Origin: an uncultured Oscillospiraceae bacterium | GTDB lineage: Bacteria; Bacillota; Clostridia; Oscillospirales; Ruminococcaceae | Length of the DNA stretch: 5,325 nucleotides | Reading direction: 5' to 3' | Assembly: GCA_934454435.1 (NCBI GenBank) | Contig: CAKSGA010000127.1 | Coordinates: 1 to 5,325 of the forward strand | In this document: positions 1 through 5,325 of the stretch, one piece after another | Layout: each line of letters opens with the position of its first letter | How positions within the stretch are numbered: position 1 is the stretch's first letter | Program-made: the position numbers and the translations under genes | Notes under the pieces: generated by a model | The model's input: the letters and a program-made list of their open reading frames with translations, nothing else | What the model was told of the DNA's origin: nothing | Databases searched by the model: none

Positions 1-363
1 GCAGAAGCTCCCGCATACACCGAGCCTGCTTATGAAGCTCCGGCTTATACAGAGCCCGCAGCGGAAACACCCGCATATACTGAGCCCGCAGCGGAAGAAA
101 CACCCGCATACACCGAGCCTGCTTACGAAGCTCCGGCTTACACTGAGCCCGCAGCAGAAGCTCCCGCATACACCGAGCCCGCTTACGAAGCTCCGGCTTA
201 TACAGAGCCCGCAGCAGAAGCTCCCGCATACACCGAGCCTGCTTATGAAGCTCCGGCTTATACAGAGCCCGCAGCGGAAACACCCGCATACACCGAGCCC
301 GCTTACGAAGCTCCTGCCTATACAGAGCCCGCAGCGGAAGAAACGCCCGCATATACCGAGCCC
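1..363 (+). repeat. In-frame minisatellite encoding about 12 PAYTEP decapeptides
   Basis: There are twelve tandem units, the first cut by the window edge. Most are 30 bases; two are 33 bases because of an extra Glu codon. The protein consensus is A-[A/Y]-E-[A/T]-P-A-Y-T-E-P. Unit boundaries fall at about 28, 58, 88, 121, 151, 181, 211, 241, 271, 301 and 331. Units alternate between AYE-type and AAE-type, each with its own codon choice (GCT CCG GCT TAY ACW GAG versus CCC GCA TAY ACY GAG). The recent unit of duplication is therefore about 60 bases. The copies at 121-180 and 181-240 differ at only three bases, all silent. The array probably extends upstream of the window. Confidence 0.95.
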
Positions 364-1965
364 GCTGAGGAAGCTCAGCCGTTCAGCAAGCCTGAGCCCG
401 AGCCCGTTCCAGAAGCTCCCGCCAATGTTTCTGAGGACGGCGGCGTTGACCTTGGCAAGCTGGTTTACTGCCGCAACTGCGGTCAGGACATGTACGAGAA
501 GGAAGCAGTCTGCAAAAACTGCGGCTCCCCTAACAAGTGGAACCAGAAGCCCCTCAAGCACAGCGTTTCCGGCGGCAAGCCCGAAGCGCCCAGGAAGGAA
601 GCCAAGAAGCTGTTCGGCGTTGTTCCGATACCTGCGGCTATCGGCGGCGGTGCTGCTATAGTTGCTGTTATCGCCCTGCTCGTATTCTCTACCGCTCCCA
701 GACCCAACAGCAATATCGTCCAGAATTCTACCCCCTCCACGACTGCCCCTGAAAATACCAGCGCTCCCGAGGATACTTCCGTTCCCGAGGACACACAGCC
801 CGTGGATGACGCCCAGGGCGACACAGACCCCGCAGTTACGGAGCCGGTCGTTTCTGAGCCCGTTGTCACCGAGCCCGTGCCCGTCGTATCCGGCGGCACT
901 GTCGAGGGTTCTGCGGACGTTTCCGGGCCGGCGGTAGTTACCGCTGAGGACTCCTCCGCTCCTGAGGAAAGCGAGGCTGACATTCCCGCTGTGACTACAT
1001 CTTCCTCTGCGACTACAAGACCCGGCACCCCTGCGGTCACCACAAGACCCGCCGTAACCACCAGACCGACAGTCACGACCAGGCCTGCGGTCACTACAAG
1101 ACCCGCTGTCACCACCGCTGCACCGGCTGCAAGCAAGCCCTCTGCAACGGTTTCAGGCGAGGATAAGCAGCGTGCAAAGATGATGGACGCTTTCGAGGCT
1201 ATCTCCGCTGAGGTCGGCAAGGTGCACGTTTTCGCACAGGCTACTGAATTCGCTCTCGAGAACGGCAAGACCAGGACTTTCTACACAAGCTCCATGACGA
1301 GCACGCTGTCCTCCGGCAAGACCAGCGCATCCAGTCTGCTCAAGAGTGCGAAGCCCAGCTCCAGCGAGCTCTCCTCCGCTTACTCTTCACTTGAAAAGCT
1401 GTACGACCTCTACGTTGAGTACTACAACTATGTTACTACCTCTACCGATGGACTGGACACCTACACCTCCAAGGAAATAACCAAGTGGGACTCCTTTAAC
1501 AGCTCCGTCAAGAACTCCTTCGGATACTCCAAGCTCCAGACCCGCAACCAGACAGAGGCTGACAAGTCCCGCACCTATGCTGAGATCATGACTGACGCTT
1601 CCAGCGCAGCTTCAAATGCCGTGGCACAGTTCGGCTCCGTGCAGACCGCCGTTGAGAAGCTCAAGAGCGGCACCTACGACGACCAGGTAATGACCACCAT
1701 CTATTCCACCAAGGTTTCTGCTATTCTCAAGGCTGCGGGATATGCCCAGGTAGTGACCAACTACTACGGTGTGCTGAGCTCCGGCGTTCCGTCCGCTTAC
1801 AGCTCCGCCAAGACCTCTCTTTCCAGCGCTTCCTCCCACATGGACGAACTCCTCGGTGTGTTCACCCAGGCGGGTTATAATGACCTCTCCGGCTTCAAGA
1901 AAGAGGTCAGCGCTTCTACCAAGAAGGTCAACAACGATATCGCCGCTGTTAATAAGGCTATCTGA
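1..1965 (+). CDS. Zinc-ribbon single-pass membrane protein with N-terminal PAYTEP repeats (5' partial)
   Basis: Frame 1 is open from base 1 to the TGA at 1963-1965, giving 654 visible residues. The true start lies upstream of the window; the first ATG, at 490, falls inside the zinc ribbon and cannot be the start. Visible order: Pro/Ala/Glu/Tyr decapeptide repeats (residues 1-121); acidic Pro-rich linker; zinc ribbon with Cys157, Cys160, Cys171 and Cys174 (CxxC-x10-CxxC); Lys/Arg-rich stretch; one transmembrane helix at about 210-229; Ser/Thr/Pro/Val/Glu stalk (230-380) with VTEP-like and PAVTTR repeats; then a Ser/Thr/Tyr-rich, probably helical domain (about 387-654) with no cysteines. The basic residues before the helix suggest, by the positive-inside rule, that the repeats and zinc ribbon are cytoplasmic and the stalk and C-terminal domain are outside. 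Zinc-ribbon membrane proteins of this style are common in Clostridia. I do not recognise the C-terminal domain, so the function is unknown. A terminator follows about 20 bases after the stop. Confidence 0.93.
   Translation, partial: AEAPAYTEPAYEAPAYTEPAAETPAYTEPAAEETPAYTEPAYEAPAYTEPAAEAPAYTEPAYEAPAYTEPAAEAPAYTEPAYEAPAYTEPAAETPAYTEPAYEAPAYTEPAAEETPAYTEPAEEAQPFSKPEPEPVPEAPANVSEDGGVDLGKLVYCRNCGQDMYEKEAVCKNCGSPNKWNQKPLKHSVSGGKPEAPRKEAKKLFGVVPIPAAIGGGAAIVAVIALLVFSTAPRPNSNIVQNSTPSTTAPENTSAPEDTSVPEDTQPVDDAQGDTDPAVTEPVVSEPVVTEPVPVVSGGTVEGSADVSGPAVVTAEDSSAPEESEADIPAVTTSSSATTRPGTPAVTTRPAVTTRPTVTTRPAVTTRPAVTTAAPAASKPSATVSGEDKQRAKMMDAFEAISAEVGKVHVFAQATEFALENGKTRTFYTSSMTSTLSSGKTSASSLLKSAKPSSSELSSAYSSLEKLYDLYVEYYNYVTTSTDGLDTYTSKEITKWDSFNSSVKNSFGYSKLQTRNQTEADKSRTYAEIMTDASSAASNAVAQFGSVQTAVEKLKSGTYDDQVMTTIYSTKVSAILKAAGYAQVVTNYYGVLSSGVPSAYSSAKTSLSSASSHMDELLGVFTQAGYNDLSGFKKEVSASTKKVNNDIAAVNKAI
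1030..1119 (+). repeat. Five 18-base repeats encoding PAVTTR stalk units
   Basis: Five consecutive six-residue units read PAVTTR, PAVTTR, PTVTTR, PAVTTR and PAVTTA (residues 344-373 of the partial protein). They form a rigid, Thr/Pro-rich stalk between the membrane helix and the C-terminal domain. Copies differ mostly at third codon positions. A looser VTEP/VSEP repeat occurs earlier in the same linker, at about 826-889. Such linkers are typical of extracellular spacers on Gram-positive surface proteins and are possible O-glycosylation sites; that role is inference. Confidence 0.88.
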
Positions 1966-1985
1966 TATCATTCGTGAATGATGTG

Positions 1986-2020
1986 ACCGGGCTGTGTTTC
2001 TGACAGCCCGGTTTGTTTTA
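1986..2020 (+). terminator. Strong intrinsic terminator of the membrane-protein gene
   Basis: The arms ACCGGGCTGT (1986-1995) and ACAGCCCGGT (2003-2012) are perfect reverse complements, giving a 10-bp GC-rich stem with a 7-base loop. TTGTTTTA follows directly. The hairpin starts about 20 bases after the stop codon at 1963-1965, as expected for a Rho-independent terminator, so the upstream gene is transcriptionally separate from the operon at 2178. Confidence 0.93.
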
Positions 2021-2021
2021 T

Positions 2022-2056
2022 GAGGTTCCTCCCCTGCATGTTATGAGAAGAACCTC
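2022..2056 (+). repeat. Imperfect inverted repeat between terminator and promoter
   Basis: GAGGTTCCTC (2022-2031) pairs with GAAGAACCTC (2047-2056) with one mismatch in ten and a 15-base gap; the outer seven bases are perfect. It lies about 30-70 bases upstream of the candidate -10 boxes. It could be a regulator-binding site or a remnant hairpin. No T-run follows, so it is not an intrinsic terminator on the + strand. The role is unknown. Confidence 0.4.
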
Positions 2057-2084
2057 CCGCACTTACCGGATCTTATATCAGGAA

Positions 2085-2090
2085 TATAAT
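2085..2090 (+). promoter_or_regulatory. Possible upstream -10 box (TATAAT)
   Basis: A perfect TATAAT sits 41 bases upstream of the stronger candidate. The bases about 16-17 upstream (TTACCG or CTTACC) are a poor -35, and there is no TG extension. It could be a second start site or a chance match in an AT-rich stretch. Confidence 0.3.
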
Positions 2091-2120
2091 GCAATTCTGC
2101 ACACCAAATTATCCCATTGT

Positions 2121-2131
2121 TGTGATATAAT
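2121..2131 (+). promoter_or_regulatory. Extended -10 promoter of the secreted-protein operon
   Basis: TGTGATATAAT matches the extended -10 consensus TRTGnTATAAT exactly, with the TATAAT at 2126-2131. No convincing -35 lies 16-18 bases upstream (ACCAAA region), which extended -10 promoters tolerate. Transcription would start near 2138, giving a leader of about 40 bases before the ATG at 2178. Confidence 0.72.
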
Positions 2132-2164
2132 AAACACAGGCTATTATTACAACATGCCGATAAA

Positions 2165-2170
2165 AGGAGG
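2165..2170 (+). promoter_or_regulatory. Ribosome binding site deciding the start at 2178
   Basis: A perfect AGGAGG stands seven bases before ATG 2178. The frame is open back to a TTG at 2013, but that codon lies in the tail of the upstream terminator and ahead of the promoter. This site and the signal peptide that starts at 2178 fix the translation start. A second in-frame ATG at 2184 is less well spaced (13 bases). Confidence 0.92.
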
Positions 2171-2177
2171 AATTCTT

Positions 2178-3749
2178 ATGAAAATGAAACGGTTCATTTC
2201 TGCCCTGATGGCGGCGGTGATCTTCATGACCTCGCTGGTGTGCGGAGGGGTCAGCGCCGCAGCCCGGGACGCTTCGCTGAAAGTCGCCGGAGGCTATGAG
2301 AACGACTACTACGTCATAGACCTCTACGGACTCACCCGGAAACAGTACTCAACGCTCATCAATGGCGCTGACGTGTTCTACGCCGGTATCTCTACAGCAG
2401 ATGAAGATACTCTGCTGTGCACTCGCAGCCAGGGCGACTATGGCGCTGACACTGTCGGGATCATCACCGGATACACTGGTACAAAGTCAGTTTTCGCCTG
2501 TGAATATTCAGAGTCGATGGGGATAAAGAAATTTTCAATGGACGGCTGGATCTTATTTGAAGGGCTTTACGGCAATGCAGCAGACGGCAGCTATGGATTC
2601 CGCTGGAAGCTCAACACCCGGGACGCCGACACAAATAAGATCGTCACAGAGCTTCGCTCGCAGAAGTCCCTGACCGCATCGCTGATGGCAGGTGACGCAG
2701 ACTTTGAAAACTGCATTACGATCGATGGCATAAACACTGACACCACTGTTGTCCCTGACTGGTCAGACGGCATGACCGCCCAGAAAAAGGCTGAGATACA
2801 GCGTTCGTTCAATCTTGGCGAATATCGCATTGACTCCACATATGGGTTTGTCATCTTCGTTCCTGAATACGAGTGCGATTCATTGATATCACAGTCCGAA
2901 AGCAACAGCGAAACTACTCTCACTGTTTACGCTGCCGCTGAGAACCAAGAACCCTGGCTTTATTGCTGGATCACCTATGACAGATCCAAGGACATGTACT
3001 ACTATGAAACAGCCGTGTATTCAAGCTACAGTGAAACATATGACTATGACATGTATGTAAACGATGAGGGCGGTCTGACCATCTTATTCATGTTCAATAA
3101 GGACAGCTTTCTTGCCAGTAAGCTTGCAGCAAGCCAGGAATTCACCTACTGCTGCACCACCGGTGCGGAAACCGAGTCGAAATACTCACGCTCCGTTACC
3201 GATGTTGCGGACCTTATCCTCTCTCACGACACTGATACCGACAGCAGCAGGACCGATATAAACAGCCTTTCCATCGGCAAGGTGCCGGACAAGGCGTACA
3301 CCGGCAAGGCACTCAGACCCTACGTCACACTGAAGGACGGAAAAAAGACCCTCGAACAGGGCAAGGATTTCACCGTTTCCTACCAGAACAACGTAAAGGT
3401 CGGCGCTGCGACCCTCATCATCACAGGTATCGGCGACTACTCCGGCACCAAGACCCTCACGTTCAATATCCTGCCCAAGAAGGTCAAGCTCTCAGTCAAG
3501 CAGAATTCCAACACCAAGGTGACCCTGAGCTGGAAGAAATCCACCGGTGCAAAGGGCTACCAGATCTATCAGTCGGTAGGCGGGGGGAAGTTCAAGCTGG
3601 TGGCGACTGTCAAGAACGGCTCCACTGTAAAGAAAGTCCTCACAGGGCTGAAGCTCAGCAGCAGGGAGTATGAGTTCAAGGTGCGCCCCTACGCCACCGC
3701 AAACGGAAAGACCATCTACGGAAGCTGGTCAAACATCGTAACGGTCTGA
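2178..3749 (+). CDS. Secreted protein with novel N-terminal region, Ig-like and FN3 modules
   Basis: The product is 523 residues from the ATG with the AGGAGG site. A signal peptide covers about 1-28 (MKMKR basic start, hydrophobic core, VSAAA cleavage region). No lipobox fits Cys22, so it is probably not a lipoprotein. Residues about 35-350 form a region I cannot name. It contains YGLTRKQY (50-57), GYTG (98-101) and GLYGN-SYGFRW (129-143), all echoed in the downstream gene. Residues 274-293 include eight tyrosines, and the mature chain has seven cysteines, including a Cys325-Cys326 pair. Residues about 363-432 form a bacterial Ig-like module of the type AYTGKAL...DFTVSYQNN...YSGT, frequent in Clostridial surface proteins. 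Residues about 434-523 form an FN3 module that ends the protein at GSWSNIVTV. No LPxTG, dockerin, SLH or catalytic motif is seen. It is the first gene of a two-gene operon. Adhesion or substrate binding is plausible but unproven. Confidence 0.93.
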   Translation: MKMKRFISALMAAVIFMTSLVCGGVSAAARDASLKVAGGYENDYYVIDLYGLTRKQYSTLINGADVFYAGISTADEDTLLCTRSQGDYGADTVGIITGYTGTKSVFACEYSESMGIKKFSMDGWILFEGLYGNAADGSYGFRWKLNTRDADTNKIVTELRSQKSLTASLMAGDADFENCITIDGINTDTTVVPDWSDGMTAQKKAEIQRSFNLGEYRIDSTYGFVIFVPEYECDSLISQSESNSETTLTVYAAAENQEPWLYCWITYDRSKDMYYYETAVYSSYSETYDYDMYVNDEGGLTILFMFNKDSFLASKLAASQEFTYCCTTGAETESKYSRSVTDVADLILSHDTDTDSSRTDINSLSIGKVPDKAYTGKALRPYVTLKDGKKTLEQGKDFTVSYQNNVKVGAATLIITGIGDYSGTKTLTFNILPKKVKLSVKQNSNTKVTLSWKKSTGAKGYQIYQSVGGGKFKLVATVKNGSTVKKVLTGLKLSSREYEFKVRPYATANGKTIYGSWSNIVTV

Positions 3750-3750
3750 C

Positions 3751-3756
3751 AGGAGG
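3751..3756 (+). promoter_or_regulatory. Ribosome binding site of the second operon gene
   Basis: A perfect AGGAGG begins two bases after the preceding stop codon and five bases before ATG 3762. The 12-base gap between the genes holds little else, which supports co-transcription and independent, strong initiation of the second gene. Confidence 0.93.
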
Positions 3757-3761
3757 TAATT

Positions 3762-5171
3762 ATGTTCAGGCGGATCCTATGCGTTTTTACTGCGGCAGTG
3801 GTCATGCTGACCGCTCTGCTGGCGACCGGCGTCACTGCCGGGGCAAAAACTGCGATATCAGTAAACGGAACGTATTCTGACGGGAAATATATACTCCAGG
3901 TATACGGGCTGTCCAAGAAGCAATACACCGACTTCGTCAACCAGAAGGACGGGTTCCGGGTCAATGTCATAAGCGGGAACTGCAGCATTTTCATGGCAGT
4001 CACAATGGTCACAAAGGCAGAGAAGCCCCCGATAAAGGGCTACAAGGGCGAACAGGACGTCTACATAGGCCTGCGTGGAAACAAAATAGCTTCGGACTCC
4101 AAGTGGTCAGGTCTCGGCACGTTCTCCGGGCTTTATGGGAACGCCCCGGGGAAGTCCTATGGGTTCCGGTGGGAGCTTGACGCCGGGGACGGTATCGTGC
4201 GGAGCTTCCTCCCGGCGTTCAGCAGGTCCCCGGACGTTAAGGTGACCTTTGAGAACGCCTATACAGACTCCACGAAGCTTGCCGGAGGTCAGGCGGAATA
4301 CAGCGTCACCGCTGACTGGGGCGACGCTCCTCTGGAAGCGGAGCGTGTCAAGAACGGCGTAGCCGTGACCATTCCCACTGAAAACTACTACAAGTATGAG
4401 CACACCAAGGGCGCCGGGCTATCCCTCACGCTGAAGTTCGGAAAGTACACTGTGAACACCGTTTTCAGCGGCGGCACCAGCTTTGTTTCCACTGCTGACC
4501 TCAGCGGAAAGGACTACATCGACAACGTGACGATCAAGGGCAAGCAGACGGAACACGGCGGCATAACGCTGACCTACACCCTCTCTGACAAGGCGGGAAG
4601 AAAGGCGCTGAGCTCCAAGCCGATCTCTGCGGTGTACAAGGTGACTTCCGGCGGGAAGATCATCAGCGGCGGCAAGAAGTCCGTGCAGCTTCTGCGTGGC
4701 GGCAGGACCGCCCTGTCTGCGCTGACCGTGGAGGAGATCCCGGCGATAGTGTACGAGGGCAAGAAGCTGGAGCCGCAGCCCGTCATTCGTGACGGCTACA
4801 TAAAGCTCATCAAGAATGAGGACTACACCCTGAGCTGGAAGAACAACACCTCCATCGGCACCGGAACGATCATACTGAAAGGCAAGGGAGCCTACAAGGG
4901 TACCCTGAAGCTGGAGTTCAGCATAATCCCGAAAACTCCCTCCCTGGCTTCCCGCAGGACAGACGACGGCGTGGTGCTCTCCTGGTGGCTTGTCAGCGGC
5001 GTTGACCGCTATGAGATAGAGCGTCTTGACGGCGATGAGTTCGTAAAGTTCATGACCATCACGGACGGCTCCTACTCCGTCACCCTCCCCTCCGACACCA
5101 CCGGCACGTTCAGAATACGTGCGGCTGCGGGAGATGTCGTGGGAGAATGGTCGAAAGAGGTCACGGTGTGA
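3762..5171 (+). CDS. Secreted paralogue of the preceding protein, Ig-like and FN3 modules
   Basis: The product is 469 residues. A signal peptide covers about 1-26 (MFRR basic start, hydrophobic core, VTA|GAK cleavage region). The N-terminal region parallels the upstream gene in order: GTY-GKYILQVYGLSKKQY (36-55), GYKG (93-96), GLYGN-SYGFRW (123-137), then VTADWGD (182-188, compare VPDWSD upstream). After that the two proteins diverge. This one has a Lys/Gly-rich stretch at about 255-315 where the other has a Tyr- and Cys-rich stretch. Residues about 321-390 form the same Ig-like module (YEGKKLEP, DYTLSWKNN, YKGTLKLEF), and about 392-469 a degenerate FN3 module ending GEWSKEVTV. Only one cysteine (Cys74) remains in the mature chain. 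No wall anchor or catalytic motif is visible. It is probably co-expressed with its neighbour from the same promoter and could be its partner or a diverged copy. Function unknown. Confidence 0.93.
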   Translation: MFRRILCVFTAAVVMLTALLATGVTAGAKTAISVNGTYSDGKYILQVYGLSKKQYTDFVNQKDGFRVNVISGNCSIFMAVTMVTKAEKPPIKGYKGEQDVYIGLRGNKIASDSKWSGLGTFSGLYGNAPGKSYGFRWELDAGDGIVRSFLPAFSRSPDVKVTFENAYTDSTKLAGGQAEYSVTADWGDAPLEAERVKNGVAVTIPTENYYKYEHTKGAGLSLTLKFGKYTVNTVFSGGTSFVSTADLSGKDYIDNVTIKGKQTEHGGITLTYTLSDKAGRKALSSKPISAVYKVTSGGKIISGGKKSVQLLRGGRTALSALTVEEIPAIVYEGKKLEPQPVIRDGYIKLIKNEDYTLSWKNNTSIGTGTIILKGKGAYKGTLKLEFSIIPKTPSLASRRTDDGVVLSWWLVSGVDRYEIERLDGDEFVKFMTITDGSYSVTLPSDTTGTFRIRAAAGDVVGEWSKEVTV

Positions 5172-5254
5172 TCTGGTGATTTGAAGTCATGGTATGCCCT
5201 GCGGAAATGACGGGCGACCGATGGCATCACCTGCATTCCATGAGGAACAAAAAC
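5172..5254. other. Non-coding spacer after the operon
   Basis: No gene with a ribosome site is seen. Weak self-complementary segments occur (GGTGAT at 5175-5180 with ATCACC at 5226-5231; ATGCC at 5194-5198 with GGCAT at 5223-5227), but no T-run follows on the + strand. The operon therefore has no obvious intrinsic terminator of its own inside the window. Confidence 0.5.
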
Positions 5255-5275
5255 GGGCGGAAACAGGTTCCGCCC
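5246..5275 (-). terminator. Minus-strand hairpin with T-run, or palindromic intergenic repeat
   Basis: GGGCGGAA (5255-5262) and TTCCGCCC (5268-5275) form a perfect 8-bp stem with a 5-base loop. Read on the - strand, the stem is followed by GTTTTTGTTC, the layout of an intrinsic terminator for a leftward gene starting beyond the right edge. The + strand side lacks a T-run (CTACAAAAG). The form CGGGCG...CGCCCCTACA also resembles palindromic intergenic repeats that I recall from Oscillospiraceae genomes, so it may be a copy of a dispersed element instead. Confidence 0.55.
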
Positions 5276-5278
5276 CTA

Positions 5279-5313
5279 CAAAAGATTATGGGCTGCGAGA
5301 ATACCGCAGCCCA
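5279..5313 (-). terminator. Second minus-strand hairpin, probable convergent-gene terminator
   Basis: TGGGCTGCG (5289-5297) and CGCAGCCCA (5305-5313) form a perfect 9-bp stem with a 7-base loop. On the - strand it is followed by TAATCTTTTG, a moderate T-run. A leftward transcript would meet this hairpin first and the 5255-5275 hairpin second. No T-run follows on the + strand within the window, though the sequence ends 12 bases after the stem. Confidence 0.55.
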
Positions 5314-5325
5314 GCAGTCTGTCGA

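Noticed and set aside
1..363. CRISPR array
   Set aside because: The 30-base repeats are contiguous with no unique spacers and are in frame with a protein.
32..661. Open frame with KLRLIQSP-like repeats
   Set aside because: This is a shifted-frame reading of the PAYTEP repeat array; the repeat structure keeps other frames open too.
483..1268. Minus-strand open frame rich in VVTAGL repeats
   Set aside because: It is the antisense of the PAVTTR stalk and flanking coding sequence, has no convincing start signal, and lies opposite a clear + strand gene.
490..1965. Start of the membrane protein at ATG 490
   Set aside because: This ATG lies between the two CxxC pairs of the zinc ribbon, has no ribosome site, and the frame is open and clearly coding back to base 1.
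2013..2177. N-terminal extension of the first secreted protein from TTG at 2013
   Set aside because: The TTG lies in the terminator tail and upstream of the likely promoter, and it has no ribosome site. The extension would bury the signal peptide. ATG 2178 has a perfect AGGAGG at good spacing.
2178..2268. Lipoprotein signal at Cys22 of the first secreted protein
   Set aside because: The residues before the cysteine are S-L-V, not a lipobox, and a normal signal peptidase I site (VSAAA) follows a few residues later.
5207..5325. Short + strand open frame from ATG 5207 running off the window
   Set aside because: No ribosome site precedes it, and it runs through both perfect hairpins, so a coding role is unlikely, although the right end is not visible.

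Overview
The window looks like chromosomal DNA of a gut Clostridia bacterium, most likely Oscillospiraceae and Ruminococcus-like. The reasons are strong AGGAGG ribosome sites, a moderately high G+C content, a zinc-ribbon membrane protein with a Thr/Pro stalk, and secreted proteins ending in an Ig-like module plus a fibronectin type III module. The family assignment is inference from gene style; no marker gene is present. All three genes lie on the + strand and all appear to act at the cell envelope.

Layout. Bases 1-1965 are the 3' part of a long gene whose start is outside the window. Its reading frame is open from base 1, so the real protein extends well upstream of the first in-frame ATG (490). 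It encodes about twelve Pro/Ala/Glu/Tyr decapeptide repeats, a four-cysteine zinc ribbon, one transmembrane helix, a Thr/Pro/Val stalk and a Ser/Tyr-rich, probably helical C-terminal domain. A strong intrinsic terminator (1986-2020) ends this unit. A spacer of about 160 bases follows, with an inverted repeat and two candidate -10 boxes, one of them an ideal extended -10. It leads into a two-gene operon at 2178-3749 and 3762-5171, with a 12-base gap. Both operon genes encode exported proteins with signal peptides. They share a diverged N-terminal region marked by GLYGN-x-SYGFRW and the same C-terminal Ig-like plus FN3 pair, so they are tandem paralogues. The last 154 bases hold no convincing gene. 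They contain two perfect hairpins whose T-runs lie on the - strand, which suggests a convergent gene beyond the right edge.

How the genes relate. The two secreted paralogues are probably co-expressed and may act together outside the cell, for example as adhesion, matrix or substrate-binding proteins. Neither has a visible catalytic motif, sortase signal or dockerin. The upstream membrane protein is separated by a terminator, and nothing in the sequence ties it functionally to the operon. No mobile element, CRISPR array, RNA gene or defence system is visible. The best candidates for something undescribed are the shared N-terminal region of the paralogue pair and the unusual architecture of the repeat/zinc-ribbon membrane protein.
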